Source: Vibrio sp. 10N.261.45.E2 (GTDB lineage: Bacteria; Pseudomonadota; Gammaproteobacteria; Enterobacterales; Vibrionaceae). From it: DNA of 64,000 bases. Shown piece after piece: positions 18,638 to 29,400 of the stretch (within the stretch, counting starts at the first letter, position 1; every line of letters begins with the position of its first letter). The position numbers and the translations under genes were made by a program. The notes below the pieces were generated by a model. It was not told where the DNA came from. It did no database searches and worked only from the letters and a program-made list of their open reading frames with translations. The stretch spans positions 104,399 to 168,398 of the forward strand of contig NZ_MCZZ01000130.1 in assembly GCF_002875705.1 (NCBI RefSeq). Reading direction: 5' to 3'.

Positions 18638-19477
18638 ATGCAAATGGAAAGAAAAACTTTACTAACACATTGTACTGATGCCCCGGGCCTCATCTCTAAG
18701 ATCACCAACATTTGTTATAAGCACCAACTCAATATTATTCACAACAATGAGTTCGTAGATAACACAAGTGGCCACTTCTTTATGCGCACCGAGCTTGAAG
18801 GGTATTTCAATGACGAAACCTTGCTTGCCGATTTAGACCAGGCGCTGCCACAAAATACGAAGCGTAAACTTGTTGATTCATCTCGCAAGCGTGTTGTGAT
18901 ACTCGTGACCAAAGAGGCGCACTGCCTTGGCGACATTCTAATGAAGAACTTCGATGGCAGTTTAGACGTGGAAATCGCAGCAGTGGTTGGCAACTATGAC
19001 ATTCTACAAAGCCTAACCGAGCGTTTTGACATCCCTTACCACCATGTTTCTCACGAAGGGCTAAACCGTGAAGAGCATGAGAAGAAGATGCTAGAAGTGA
19101 TTGACCAATACGAGGCTGATTACCTTGTTTTGGCTAAGTACATGCGAGTACTGACTCCGGGATTTGTTGAAAGGTACAACCACAAGATCATCAATATCCA
19201 CCACAGCTTCTTGCCAGCATTTATCGGTGCGAAGCCATACCAACAAGCGTATGAGCGTGGCGTAAAGATCATTGGTGCAACGGCACACTTCGTGACTAAT
19301 GATCTCGATGAAGGACCGATCATTAAGCAAGACGTTATTCCAGTGGATCACAACTTCAGCGCGAAAGACATGGCGCAAGCGGGTCGTGACGTAGAGAAGA
19401 ACGTATTGAGTAAGGCGCTAAACAAGGTGATCAATGATCACGTGTTTGTTTACGGCAACAAGACTGTGATTCTGTAA
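18638..19477 (+). CDS. purU: Formyltetrahydrofolate deformylase
   Basis: Hydrolyses 10-formyl-THF to THF and formate, balancing one-carbon pools and feeding formate to PurT. The 279-residue protein has an N-terminal ACT domain (about 7-85; DAPGLISKITNICYKHQLNI) and a C-terminal formyltransferase-like domain with the catalytic block INIHHSFLPAFIGAKPY and GATAHFVTNDLDEGPII. The start could be the ATG at 18638 (GGAAG 4 bases upstream) or at 18644 (10 bases). It is a single-gene unit with a terminator. I found no PurR site upstream. Confidence 0.97.
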   Translation: MQMERKTLLTHCTDAPGLISKITNICYKHQLNIIHNNEFVDNTSGHFFMRTELEGYFNDETLLADLDQALPQNTKRKLVDSSRKRVVILVTKEAHCLGDILMKNFDGSLDVEIAAVVGNYDILQSLTERFDIPYHHVSHEGLNREEHEKKMLEVIDQYEADYLVLAKYMRVLTPGFVERYNHKIINIHHSFLPAFIGAKPYQQAYERGVKIIGATAHFVTNDLDEGPIIKQDVIPVDHNFSAKDMAQAGRDVEKNVLSKALNKVINDHVFVYGNKTVIL

Positions 19478-19516
19478 GTTGCTAATTTAAGTTCGACTTC
19501 CAGCTAGAATCCAATA

Positions 19517-19555
19517 AAAAACGCGCAATAGGGTTAACCCACTGCGCGTTTTTTA
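19517..19555 (+). terminator. Terminator of purU
   Basis: Outer stem AACGCGCA / TGCGCGTT encloses a second small palindrome GGGTTAACCC and is followed by six T. Confidence 0.8.
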
Positions 19556-19580
19556 TATTTAATGTTCAGGGTAACTTTAA

Positions 19581-19742
19581 GAGATTCCCGACTACGCTCC
19601 TTCGTCGCTATCGGGAATGACGTCGTTCTCTAGCTAGCAAAAACTATGGCTCGGAAACAATCCACTCAAACCGAATGATTGTAAGGCACAAGCCTAGCCC
19701 ACATCCGTCATTCCGACGAGCCTAAGCGAGATCAGGAATCTC
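19581..19742. repeat. Pair of inverted palindromic intergenic repeats
   Basis: Two copies of a roughly 40-base element face each other. The first (19581-19623) runs from GAGATTCCCGA to TCGGGAATGACG and is itself palindromic at ATTCCCGA / TCGGGAAT. The second (19706-19742) runs CGTCATTCC to GGAATCTC, the reverse complement of the first with some divergence. About 80 bases lie between them. They sit in the convergent gap between purU and yecM. This resembles the REP/MITE-like elements common in vibrio intergenic regions; no transposase is present. Confidence 0.7.
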
Positions 19743-19761
19743 TTCTTTGAACAACCTTAAG

Positions 19762-20358
19762 CTAAGCTTGCTCTGACTCCACAATCTTCTTCAATGAATG
19801 TGGGTGCAGCTTGATGCAAATCCCTTGATGTTTAAAAGCCACCGTTGGGTTATTCAAACGTTCACCCTCGCCTTTTGGGCTAGAGAGTTTGATCTTAATA
19901 CCTTGTTCAGCCAGTGTTTCAAAGTTAGCAGCAAACTGCGGGTAAGTCTCTTTCAGATCCGCTAGGTACTCATCTGCCGTTTGGGCGTGAGACGGAATCA
20001 CAAACTCAACATGTTCCCAATCTTGGCTCGGGTAAACCTTGCCTTTTGCTGGGTATGGCAGCTCCAAACATTCAATGTTCCAACCACGACTTTGCAGAGG
20101 TTCATCAAAAGCCAACACCACAATCGGACGGCCATTGATCATCGCCTCTGAAATCGTAGAGCCGCACTCAGACCATGCTTGATGTGCAGACTTCGCTAAT
20201 TCCGTTTCATTGATTCTTAGCGCGATATGATCCGCTTGAGCAAAACTCAAATCTAAACCTAGTACGTTACCTAGGTTCTCAATTTTTGCCATAAACGTAT
20301 CAAGGCGGGCAATCATTTGTTGTGGTTCTAGTTCAGCTTGCTTGAGGCTCATCGTCAT
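19762..20358 (-). CDS. yecM: VOC-superfamily protein of the YecM family
   Basis: A 198-residue YecM-like protein with the vicinal oxygen chelate fold; no enzyme activity is established. Visible family features are the QADHIALRINE segment near residue 63, a possible metal-binding histidine, the LELPYPAKGKVYPSQDWEHVE stretch (split here as LELPYPAKGKVYPS then QDWEHVEFVIP), and HQGICIKLHPHSLKKIV at the C-terminus. The first ATG has GGAG 10 bases upstream. It is divergent from argS, the same neighbourhood as in E. coli, which supports the name. Confidence 0.9.
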   Translation of the reverse strand: MTMSLKQAELEPQQMIARLDTFMAKIENLGNVLGLDLSFAQADHIALRINETELAKSAHQAWSECGSTISEAMINGRPIVVLAFDEPLQSRGWNIECLELPYPAKGKVYPSQDWEHVEFVIPSHAQTADEYLADLKETYPQFAANFETLAEQGIKIKLSSPKGEGERLNNPTVAFKHQGICIKLHPHSLKKIVESEQA

Positions 20359-20705
20359 TGTCTGTGTTCTCCAAATAATGGCTGCATGTTATCAGTTTTG
20401 CCTTCTCCAACAAGCGTTGCTTTGATAAAAAATACGCAATAAGTATGTTCTTTCTACCCCTTAAACATGCAAACGCGTCTTGATAAAAGTCGATTGTCAA
20501 AAACCCCTTAGGAAATGTTAATTTTCTATCAATTCGACCTATAAGAAACTCCACAAAATTGGTATGATTAACGCCATTTTTGTGAACTTAAACAGTGTCT
20601 GTTGTTCATTTCGGCATTAAATCGTTAACTAGACGCATAATTAACCAATTTAATGACCTCGAAATAACGGCCACTCTTATCATCCTTGAATTGAAGGAAA
20701 CGCGT
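20359..20705. other. Divergent yecM-argS intergenic region
   Basis: This 347-base AT-rich gap must hold the yecM and argS promoters. An upstream extension of the argS frame exists from 20595, but it lacks a ribosome site and the family start is at 20706. I see no riboswitch, terminator or repeat. Confidence 0.5.
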
Positions 20706-22439
20706 GTGAATATCCAAGCACTTATTAATGACAAAGTATCTCAGGCTCTAGAAGCCGCTGGCGCACCTGCAGGCTCTCCTGCGGCTGTTCGCCAATCTGC
20801 AAAACCACAATTTGGTGACTACCAAGCAAACGGCGTTATGGGCGTTGCTAAGCGACTAGGCACTAACCCTCGAGAGTTTGCTCAAAAAGTATTGGACGTT
20901 CTAAACCTAGACGGTATCGCTTCTAAAGTTGAAATCGCAGGTCCAGGTTTCCTTAACATCTTCCTAGATGAAGCTTTCCTAGCACAACAAGCAGACGCAG
21001 CGCTTGCTGATTCTCGCCTTGGTGTTGCAGTAGCAGAAACACAAACTATCGTTGCAGATTACTCTGCACCAAACGTTGCGAAAGAAATGCACGTTGGTCA
21101 CCTACGCTCTACGATCATTGGTGATGCGGTAGTTCGTACTCTAGAATTCCTAGGCCACAACGTTATCCGTGCTAACCACATCGGTGACTGGGGTACTCAA
21201 TTCGGTATGCTTATCGCAAACCTTGAGCGCGTTCAGGCTGAACCTGGCGAAGTTTCAATGGAGCTTGCTGACCTTGAAGGCTTCTACCGTGAATCTAAAA
21301 AGCTTTACGATGAAGACGAAGAGTTCGCTGTTAAAGCACGTGGTTACGTAGTGAAACTGCAAAGCGGCGACGAGTTCTGCGCAGAGATGTGGAAAAAGCT
21401 TGTTGACGTAACAATGATTCAAAACCAACGCAACTACGATCGTCTAAACGTGTCTCTAACTCGTGATGACGTGATGGGCGAAAGTATGTACAACCACATG
21501 CTACCGACTATCGTTGCTGATCTAAAAGAGCAAGGTCTTGCTAAAGAAGATGACGGCGCACAAGTTGTATTCCTAGATGAGTACAAAAACAAAGATGGTG
21601 ACCCAATGGGCGTTATCATCCAAAAACGTGACGGCGGCTTCCTTTACACAACAACTGATATTGCTTGTGCAAAATACCGTTTTGAAGAACTGGGCGCAGA
21701 TCGCGTACTTTACTTCATCGACTCACGTCAGCACCAACACCTAATGCAAGCTTGGACTATCGTTCGTAAAGCAGGTTACATCCCAGAATCTGTTTCTCTT
21801 GAGCACCACGCGTTCGGCATGATGTTAGGTAAAGACGGCAAGCCATTCAAGACTCGTGCAGGCGGTACTGTTCGTCTTGCTGATCTTCTTGATGAAGCCG
21901 AAGTTCGTGCGGCACAGCTAATCGAATCTAAAAACCCAGAACTTGCAGAAGACGAGAAGAAAGCGATCGCTAACACAGTTGCGATGGCAGCAGTTAAATA
22001 CGCAGACCTTTCTAAACACCGTACTACTGACTACGTGTTCGATTGGGATAACATGCTTGCATTCGAAGGCAACACTGCACCGTACATGCAGTACGCGTAC
22101 ACTCGTGTTGCTTCAATTTTTGCTAAAGCTGGCATTTCTATGGACTCTCTTGAAGGTGAAATCAAAATCACTGAAGAGAAAGAGAAAGCACTTATCGCGA
22201 AACTTCTACAATTTGAAGAAGCAGTACAGTCTGTTGCTCGTGAAGGTCAACCACACATCATGTGTAGCTACCTGTTCGAACTTGCTGGTCAATTCTCTAG
22301 CTTCTACGAAGCGTGCCCTATCTTAGTGGCAGAAGACGAGACTGTTAAGCAGAGCCGTCTGAAGCTTGCTGCACTAACAGCGAAGACTATCAAGCAAGGT
22401 CTATCGCTTCTAGGTATCGATACTCTAGAGCGTATGTAA
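20706..22439 (+). CDS. argS: Arginyl-tRNA synthetase
   Basis: Class I synthetase charging tRNA-Arg. The 577-residue protein starts at a GTG (20706) with AAGGA 7 bases upstream, giving the family N-terminus [20 protein letters not shown]. The HIGH-type motif is [15 protein letters not shown] near residue 130. The C-terminal anticodon-binding domain ends [12 protein letters not shown], a conserved terminus. No lysine-rich KMSKS copy is expected in this group. It is followed by a terminator of a type repeated elsewhere in the window. Confidence 0.98.
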   Translation: MNIQALINDKVSQALEAAGAPAGSPAAVRQSAKPQFGDYQANGVMGVAKRLGTNPREFAQKVLDVLNLDGIASKVEIAGPGFLNIFLDEAFLAQQADAALADSRLGVAVAETQTIVADYSAPNVAKEMHVGHLRSTIIGDAVVRTLEFLGHNVIRANHIGDWGTQFGMLIANLERVQAEPGEVSMELADLEGFYRESKKLYDEDEEFAVKARGYVVKLQSGDEFCAEMWKKLVDVTMIQNQRNYDRLNVSLTRDDVMGESMYNHMLPTIVADLKEQGLAKEDDGAQVVFLDEYKNKDGDPMGVIIQKRDGGFLYTTTDIACAKYRFEELGADRVLYFIDSRQHQHLMQAWTIVRKAGYIPESVSLEHHAFGMMLGKDGKPFKTRAGGTVRLADLLDEAEVRAAQLIESKNPELAEDEKKAIANTVAMAAVKYADLSKHRTTDYVFDWDNMLAFEGNTAPYMQYAYTRVASIFAKAGISMDSLEGEIKITEEKEKALIAKLLQFEEAVQSVAREGQPHIMCSYLFELAGQFSSFYEACPILVAEDETVKQSRLKLAALTAKTIKQGLSLLGIDTLERM

Positions 22440-22467
22440 TTCCCTTAGGGTTACAAAGAATAAATAC

Positions 22468-22499
22468 AAAGGTTGATGTGAGAGCATCAACCTTTTGTT
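22468..22499 (+). terminator. Terminator of argS (repeated hairpin family)
   Basis: AAAGGTTGATG / CATCAACCTTT stem with loop TGAGAG, followed by TTGTTTT. Nearly the same hairpin follows gltA and pgm. Confidence 0.9.
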
Positions 22500-22545
22500 T
22501 TATCTAACGTATACTGAATTCAAGAAATCGAAATGGATAATAATA

Positions 22546-22974
22546 ATGAGCTTTGAACTTCACCCACAGTTAGCGAAAGACACCACGCTTATCGGCGAGT
22601 TTCCTCTGAGCCTAGTACTACTAAGCAAAGATAACGCAGTGCCTTGGGTTATCTTGGTACCAAAGCGCGCCAACCTAAAAGAACTGCACCACTTACCAAT
22701 GAAAGAACAACAGCAGTTCTTACATGAGTCTCAAGCGGTAAGCCAAGCATTAGAAGCAACGTTCCAACCAGATAAGTTAAACCTAGGTGCACTAGGTAAC
22801 ATGGTACCGCAGCTTCACATTCACCATATCGCACGCTTCAAAGACGACATCGCTTGGCCCGGCCCGGTATGGGGTAATACCAAAGGCGAACAACGCAGTG
22901 AAGAAGAACAAGCCGCAATCCATACTCGAATTCAAAATGTTCTGTCACTGAGCTCTATCTTCAAGAAAGCTTAA
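22546..22974 (+). CDS. HIT-domain protein (probable nucleotide hydrolase/transferase)
   Basis: A 142-residue histidine-triad protein, expected to act on nucleoside phosphate or dinucleoside polyphosphate substrates. The triad region reads QLHIHHIARFKDD near residue 88. The family pattern is H-x-H-x-H, so the spacing here (HIHH) is a known proteobacterial variant rather than the canonical form. The N-terminal VPWVILVPKR strand supports the fold. I placed the start at the ATG 22546; earlier in-frame codons fall inside the argS terminator. Substrate is unknown. Confidence 0.88.
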   Translation: MSFELHPQLAKDTTLIGEFPLSLVLLSKDNAVPWVILVPKRANLKELHHLPMKEQQQFLHESQAVSQALEATFQPDKLNLGALGNMVPQLHIHHIARFKDDIAWPGPVWGNTKGEQRSEEEQAAIHTRIQNVLSLSSIFKKA

Positions 22975-23029
22975 TTTGAGTTCATCTAACTAAGCTATAA
23001 AGCAAGATAGTTAAGAAAAGACACATAAC

Positions 23030-23062
23030 AAAAAGCCGCTCATCTTAGATAAGCGGCTTTAT
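23030..23062. terminator. Bidirectional terminator between HIT gene and feoC
   Basis: AAAGCCGCT / AGCGGCTTT stem with an 11-nt loop; T-rich on both flanks, strongest on the minus strand, where it closes feoABC. Confidence 0.8.
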
Positions 23063-23107
23063 AATTTTCTAACCTCTCTGTACTCAATGAGTGTATGAAG
23101 TTCTGAA

Positions 23108-23338
23108 CTACATCATCACGTTAAGCGATAAACCATCTTGTTTGCTAATCGTATAGCGAATGCGTGTTGTATGGCCATGCTTGTTAGTATCGACCAAGCG
23201 AGAAATTTTCCCTTTCTTGACCCACACACCCAGCATCGCATCTACGCCATCTTCGCTCATACCAAACTTTGCAGCGAGTTCTTTACGAGCCGCAACACCT
23301 TGGCTATCAATGTATTGATGAAGTTCAGTTAAAATCAT
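23108..23338 (-). CDS. feoC: FeoC-like small winged-helix protein of the ferrous iron system
   Basis: Third gene of the Feo ferrous iron uptake operon. The 76-residue protein has a winged-helix shape (LHQYIDSQGVAARKELAAKF then VDAMLGVWVKKGKISRLV). The enterobacterial FeoC carries a cysteine cluster for Fe-S binding; this one has no cysteine at all, so a redox or iron-sensing role through such a cluster is excluded. It may serve as a FeoB-associated protein, as described for V. cholerae. Its ATG overlaps the feoB stop by 4 bases, indicating translational coupling. Confidence 0.9.
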   Translation of the reverse strand: MILTELHQYIDSQGVAARKELAAKFGMSEDGVDAMLGVWVKKGKISRLVDTNKHGHTTRIRYTISKQDGLSLNVMM

Positions 23339-25608
23339 ACGACTTGCACCTCTAGCGCTTTCTGCTTACTGCCAACTTTCTTGAACACGCGATACGTCAC
23401 CACAAAACCACTAGCAATTGCCACCATCCACACTGCACTTGTCACCGGATGCGCAGCAAAGTTTGCTGCTTGGTAGTAGAAGGTCGCACCAAAGTAACCA
23501 AGCGCCATTGTCCAAACAGCAATAAAGCGTGCGAACGTCTGGCCAAACTCACGTACATAAGCACCCATTGCAGCAACACAAGGCGTGTAAAGCAGGATAA
23601 GAATCAAGTAAGCGAATGCAGCATGGCCAGATACAAATTTGTCTTTTAGGTTACCAAAGATAGATGAATCGACTTCTTGATCTTCAGCCACTGAGCCAGA
23701 GTCTGATAAGTCACCCACTTCAATACCTAATGGATCTGAGTAGCTCAGACCTGATAAGTTTTCAGGAATCGTCATCACCGCTTCTTGCAAGCTTGCTGCT
23801 AAGTCAAACTCAGCTGCTTCTTCATCAGAAGGCGTTGTGTATAGGCTGTTTAATGTACCTACAACGGCTTCTTTTGCGAAAATACCGGTAATGATACCAA
23901 CCGTCGCAGGCCAGTTTTCTTCAGTAATACCAATTGGTTGGAATACAGGCGTTACAACTTGAGCCGCTTTAGACAGCACAGAGTTCTCGCTGTCTTCATT
24001 ACCGAAGCTGCCGTCCATACCTAGCGAGTTCAAGAAGCTCAGGATTGCTACAACCATTACGATTGTTTTACCTGCACCCAGTACGAAACGCTTCAGTTTT
24101 TGCCACGTTTTCAGCATTACGTTTTGCACTGTCGGCAATTCGTAATCTGGCATTTCCATCACTAAGCTATCGCTGCTACCAGGGTAGATGGTGTTCTTAA
24201 GGAATAGGCCCGTAAACACAGAAGCAACAATACCCATGATGTACAGAGCAAATACCACGTTTTGTCCTGCTCCTGGGAAGAATGCAGCTGCGAACAGAGC
24301 GTATACCGGAAGACGAGCACCACATGACATAAACGGCGCCATAGATGCTGCCAATTTACGTTCACGCTCTTGGTCAAGAGTACGAGTCGCCATGATTGAA
24401 GGTACGTTACAACCAAAACCTAGTACCAGTGGTACAAATGCTTTGCCCGGTAAGCCAATCTTCTGCATCACTTTATCAAGTACAAATGCAGCACGAGCCA
24501 TGTAGCCTGAGCTTTCTAGTACCGCTAAGAATAGGTAAAGAGCTGCAATAACAGGAATAAAGGTCGCAACCGTTTGAATACCACCGCCGATGCCATCAGC
24601 AAGTATCGTTACTAACCAAACTGGTAAGTGACCATCTAATAAATGGTGCCCACCATCAACTAATATGGCTCCAACACCAATATCGAAGAAGTCGATAAAC
24701 GCACTACCGATATTGATAGAGAACATGAACATTAGGTACATGATGACGAAGAAGAAAGGAATACCGACCCATTTGTTCAAAATGAATTGGTCTGCTTTCT
24801 CTGTAAAATTACGGCTTAGTTTACCTTCGCTGCGACGAACACGTTTACAAAGGTCATGTAAGAAAGTGTATTTAGCGTCAGCGACAGCAAGGTCAATATC
24901 GAAATCAGCACCAAGACGCACACTATCAATTTCAGTGCGAATTTGTGGAGCCAGTCCATTCAATACCAAATAATCATTTTCTAAAGCACGAATCGCTAGC
25001 GCTCGATGAGATACGTCAGCATCATCAAATTGGGATTCAATAGAAGGAATAAGCGCTTCTAAAGCGGCATCGTAATCAATAGAGATAGGATCAAGACTCA
25101 CACCTTGCACAAGCAGTTTATGTAGGCGCTCTTTAAAACGAACCACTTGGCCTTTGTCGTTTGCCGATAAGCTGAGAACTGGGCAACCTAGCTCTTTCTC
25201 AAGCGCTTTAAGGTTAATCACCTGACGTTCACGCTTTAATACATCCATTTTGTTCAACACAACGATCATTGGGCGACCCAACTCACGTAGTTGTAATGTC
25301 ATGTATAAGCTTCGTTCCAGACAGCTTGCGTCGACAACATTGATGATCACATCTGCTGGATGAGTAAGCACAGCGCGAGACGCGATAGACTCATCAATGC
25401 TGTTCGCATCATTACCACTGTCTAGTGCGTAGATACCTGGCAAGTCCGTTAGCTGAAACTTATCACCTGCGTGTGAGTATAAACCCGTTTTCTTTTCTAC
25501 GGTTACACCAACCCAGTTACCCACATGCTGCTTAGCACCCGTCAGTGCATTGAACAGTGTTGTTTTACCACTATTCGGGTTACCCACTGTAAGAACTTGA
25601 TAATCCAT
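23335..25608 (-). CDS. feoB: Ferrous iron transport protein B (GTPase permease)
   Basis: Inner-membrane Fe2+ importer with an N-terminal GTPase. In 757 residues the G1 motif GNPNSGKT is at 9-16, G3 is DLPGIYAL and G4 is LNKMD near residue 121. The membrane part from about 280 contains the two Gate regions, with ATRTLDQERERK and CGARLPVYALFAAAF, including the conserved cysteine. About 8-10 hydrophobic segments follow. It lies one codon after feoA and overlaps feoC. Confidence 0.98.
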   Translation of the reverse strand: MDYQVLTVGNPNSGKTTLFNALTGAKQHVGNWVGVTVEKKTGLYSHAGDKFQLTDLPGIYALDSGNDANSIDESIASRAVLTHPADVIINVVDASCLERSLYMTLQLRELGRPMIVVLNKMDVLKRERQVINLKALEKELGCPVLSLSANDKGQVVRFKERLHKLLVQGVSLDPISIDYDAALEALIPSIESQFDDADVSHRALAIRALENDYLVLNGLAPQIRTEIDSVRLGADFDIDLAVADAKYTFLHDLCKRVRRSEGKLSRNFTEKADQFILNKWVGIPFFFVIMYLMFMFSINIGSAFIDFFDIGVGAILVDGGHHLLDGHLPVWLVTILADGIGGGIQTVATFIPVIAALYLFLAVLESSGYMARAAFVLDKVMQKIGLPGKAFVPLVLGFGCNVPSIMATRTLDQERERKLAASMAPFMSCGARLPVYALFAAAFFPGAGQNVVFALYIMGIVASVFTGLFLKNTIYPGSSDSLVMEMPDYELPTVQNVMLKTWQKLKRFVLGAGKTIVMVVAILSFLNSLGMDGSFGNEDSENSVLSKAAQVVTPVFQPIGITEENWPATVGIITGIFAKEAVVGTLNSLYTTPSDEEAAEFDLAASLQEAVMTIPENLSGLSYSDPLGIEVGDLSDSGSVAEDQEVDSSIFGNLKDKFVSGHAAFAYLILILLYTPCVAAMGAYVREFGQTFARFIAVWTMALGYFGATFYYQAANFAAHPVTSAVWMVAIASGFVVTYRVFKKVGSKQKALEVQVV

Positions 25609-25830
25609 TTAGATAACCTCGATTTGTTCTGCAATGCTTTCACGAATGGCGATAGATACACCTCTCACTTCTACCTGAAGCGGATCACCCATAGGTGCAC
25701 GGCGAATAAGTGTCACCTCGGTTTTTGGCAACATACCCATGACCATCAGCTTTTTCCTTACCTCTGGTGTTAAACCAGTGAGTGCAACAATAGAAGCCGC
25801 CTTTCCTTGCTCTAGTTGTGAGAGTTTCAT
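25609..25830 (-). CDS. feoA: Ferrous iron transport protein A
   Basis: Small cytoplasmic SH3-like protein needed for FeoB function. The 73-residue product begins MKLSQLEQGKAASIVALTG and has the family core MVMGMLPKTEVTLIRRAPMG, ending with IAIRESIAEQIEV. I chose the ATG at 25830, which gives the family length; longer in-frame extensions add a non-homologous hydrophobic segment. It is first in feoABC, with a Fur-like box 22 bases upstream. Confidence 0.95.
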   Translation of the reverse strand: MKLSQLEQGKAASIVALTGLTPEVRKKLMVMGMLPKTEVTLIRRAPMGDPLQVEVRGVSIAIRESIAEQIEVI

Positions 25831-25851
25831 AAATACCCAATTTTCGTGACT

Positions 25852-25870
25852 GATAATGAGAAAGATTGTT
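25852..25870. promoter_or_regulatory. Fur-box-like site upstream of feoA
   Basis: GATAATGAGAAAGATTGTT matches 14 of 19 positions of the consensus GATAATGATAATCATTATC, with the first eight perfect. It lies 22-40 bases before the feoA ATG. Fur repression of feo is established in related bacteria; binding here is inferred. Confidence 0.65.
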
Positions 25871-26072
25871 ATTAACGCCATGATACACATACATGCCCAC
25901 AATTCTATTGTGTGAAATCAATGTTTTCGAAAATACATGCTCGTAAATTTCGTTAAAAACGTTTACGTCAAAAACGTTACTTTCAACAACTAGCGAGACC
26001 TACCCCACTAGTACAAAACCACAAAAGCACCAACAAACCTAAACTTATCAATGAGTTATGATGATGTCGGTT

Positions 26073-26103
26073 TTGTCATAGGTATCTGTCGTTAATTTTA
26101 TAA
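26073..26103 (+). promoter_or_regulatory. Candidate sigma-70 promoter of the RNA at 26108
   Basis: TTGTCA and TTTTAT (overlapping TTATAA) are separated by 17 bases. They lie just before the structured region that ends in a strong terminator. Confidence 0.45.
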
Positions 26104-26179
26104 GTAAAATAAGTACCTGGGCGTATAGTTACTCCATCGAAGAGAAACTCCTTCTCTTTAATTTTATTCCAGAGGTGAT

Positions 26180-26353
<174 letters not shown>

Positions 26354-26358
26354 AAGCA

Positions 26359-26388
26359 TAAAAAAGCCCCAACACGAATGTTGAGGCT
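26359..26388 (-). terminator. Terminator of the large regulator gene
   Basis: Stem AGCCTCAACA / TGTTGGGGCT (one G-T pair) with a TTCG loop, followed by six T on the minus strand. Confidence 0.85.
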
Positions 26389-26430
26389 AAAGTATCTTTA
26401 TTTATCTGATGGCAGAGTATCCGCTACTCA

Positions 26431-29400
26431 TTACTCTTCGTTGTTTTCAGCAAACTTAGATGGTGACATACCAAAGTGGTGCTTAAATCTCTGACTGAAA
26501 TATGAAGGGTCATTAAAGCCTGAATCAAATGCCACATCTGAAATCTTCTCTCCAGCCAACAAGCGCTCGCATGCATGCTCTAGACGAACTTCATTCAAGT
26601 GTTCTTTGAAGGTCTTGTTGTAAGCCAATTTAAAACGTCTCTGTAAGCTTCTCTCAGACATAAACAAATACTTAGCAGCAGTTGCAGTACTAAATTCAGC
26701 ATCAGCGTAGTTTTCACTCACAAGCTGCGACACTTTGTTCTTCCATTCTTGTTCCGCTGTCAGCTTTTGTTGTCCTGGCGTCGAAGTCGCAAGCTTAATG
26801 GTTTCAATCTGTTCAATTGTACTCGCTTCAAGGTTATCGAGTACTTGATATTCAATTGGCCACGAAAGCTGAACCTTATTTTGAGACTCCGAAACAAAGG
26901 CGTTAAGCTCGCCACCGCTTTGATTCATCAATAGAGGCAGCTTTTCAATGTTGAGGTCGGTCGACTTTCCAGTATTGTCACTCATACTTGATGCCAATTT
27001 AGGGAAAGGCATCCCATGATCTCGAATGGTAACAACAAGATGCTCCTTAACCTCTTCAACCAGGACAACCATACTCTGCGACTTAAAGTTTCTTTTGATG
27101 ATGCTGGCTACCAAGCTATTGAAAATAATATCGAGATTAAAATACAACAGGGAAACATATCGCTGCTTTGTTTCGACTTTAATATCCAGTTCAATACCGG
27201 CTTTGGCTAAGTCATCCTGCCAAGCTTTGAGCACTGCTTCCAAGATTAAAATGATATCGTAACAAACTTGCCCTTTCCCTTGAGGAGTATTACTCAGTTG
27301 GGCTAAGCCATTTTTCAAGGTCAGAATTGGCGACTTCCCACGCTCATCATTCCAACTCGGAAGCATCGCAGCAATATGAGTAACTTCAGCAGAGAGTTCA
27401 TTGGCGGTGTGAGACACAAGCGCATTCTTAACTGCTAGCTGCTTTTTAAGCTGTTGATTAGTCGCGAGTAATATCCGACTCTGGTGCCTCAATTGATCCG
27501 TCTTCAATGCAACTTGCGCTTTTAAGTATCTGTTGGCAAAAGTTACATAGCGCGAACGCCAAAAGACTAAGATAGTCACGACACCAATCAATAACATCAG
27601 TGAACTCGCTACAGCCCAATTTGTGAGATACCAAGGCTCAGCAATTGAAAAGCTTTGATTCGTTGACACAAAGCGGTAATGGGAGTCCTTAACAGGTTTC
27701 ACTTCCAGTGTGTAATCCCCAGGAAGAAGGTGATCGAGCGTTAATAACCCCCCTTCAAATTCACTCCAAGGTTCATCATCGTTCAGTCGATATTCCATCG
27801 CAGGCGCGAATGTTGCTGGCAATATGCCTAGCTTAAAGCCCATCGAAGAGCCGTAAGGAATCTCATCCAGTTCAGCCGTTTTCCCACCAACAGATACCGT
27901 TTGTTGATCGACACTTATCTTACTCAATAAGGCTCGACTGTGAGGTGTTGTAGATACCAGTAACTCATTAGACAACGCGCTGACTACGCCATACTTTGAA
28001 CCAAAAACCAGCCTCGAAGATTGACTATCTTCACTGTAAAACAGATCACATGCCCCCGCCGCCAATTCATTGGTGATCAAACCAAATGGCGAACCAATGT
28101 GTTTATGCAGTTGTCCGTCCAACCCGTAATAACTGATACCTTTCGAAGACCCTAACCACACCCCATTATCATCACTGATCAAACAGCTCGGGCTGATATT
28201 GTCTTCAACAAGGTTTATCTCTTGAACAACAGAGCTACCATAAGGGATTCGATACACCCCATAACTACTCGCAAACCACTGAGCCCCATCCTTCGCTTTT
28301 TCAATATCGACGACTTTGCCAAACCGTTCGCTTGAACGACTAAAGCTAATTCGTTTATCAACAAAAGAATAAAAGCCATGGTCCGTACCTATATAGACAC
28401 TGCCTTGCAAACCAATATTTAAATCCGTGATTTTTGCTGGCAGAAATTTGTCTACGAGCCAATCCATTCCATAGTTTGTCAGCGCCATATTATCTATCGA
28501 CAATGAATAGAGGTTTTGTCCTGAGGTCATCCAGAGTACGTTATCCGCTTGAAGCGAAAAGTTTTCAACGTTAACTCCCTCAATCGGCCTTGGTAAATCA
28601 AGGACTTCGGGTTGAAGCGTTTCCGTATTTAAACTAATGATGCCCTCTTCGGTCGCTAACCAGATTGAAGAACCAAAGATCTCAAAGTCATTAACGGGAT
28701 TAGAGTACACACGAATTGGGTTCTCTTCACTTTTAGAGTCAACCAAGTAGAGCCCCATTGAGGACGCGACCCAAGATAACTGTTCATTGACAGGTAATAC
28801 TTTATTGACCACCACACTACTCGAGTGCATACCCATTCCGGTTAAAGGTGTTCTCGAGAAGGTCTTACTGAACAGTGAGAAATATCGGATACCGTTGTTT
28901 GTCGCTACCCACATGCCACCCGCATGGTCGTTTATCAACGAGTATATTTTCTCACCCGGTAACGAGAAGTCTTGATTAGCGGCTTGTTCAAATCGAGTAA
29001 TTTGTCCGGTAATAAAATTGTAGCTAATGAGTCCATGTTCTGTGCCTATCCAATACTGGTCCGAAGTTTCGGCTAGTGAAAGGACATGCGATCCTTTAAC
29101 GACAATCTCTTCATCTGGATTAGTAAGATCAACAATTACCGCACCATTTAGGGTACCAATCACTAACTCACGTCGCGCATTCGAAAAATAAACCGTCTCG
29201 ATATGATTTTTTTCTGATGCGGTAATATGGGTAAACTCTTGATCCTCAGAAAGGTAAACACCAGAACTGGTCGCCAACACCCACTTTGACAACACCCACT
29301 CCGCGTCATTAATCGCAATATCACTACTATTATTGTAACGGTACAGTTTCAGCAAAGAGTAAGTTTGGAATTCTAAAGATTGAGTGTTGTAGGTATAAAA

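Noticed and set aside
20595..20705. Upstream extension of argS
   Set aside because: No ribosome site, and family homology begins at the GTG at 20706, which has AAGGA upstream.
22495..22545. Upstream extension of the HIT gene
   Set aside because: It begins within the argS terminator T tract; the ATG at 22546 gives the family start.
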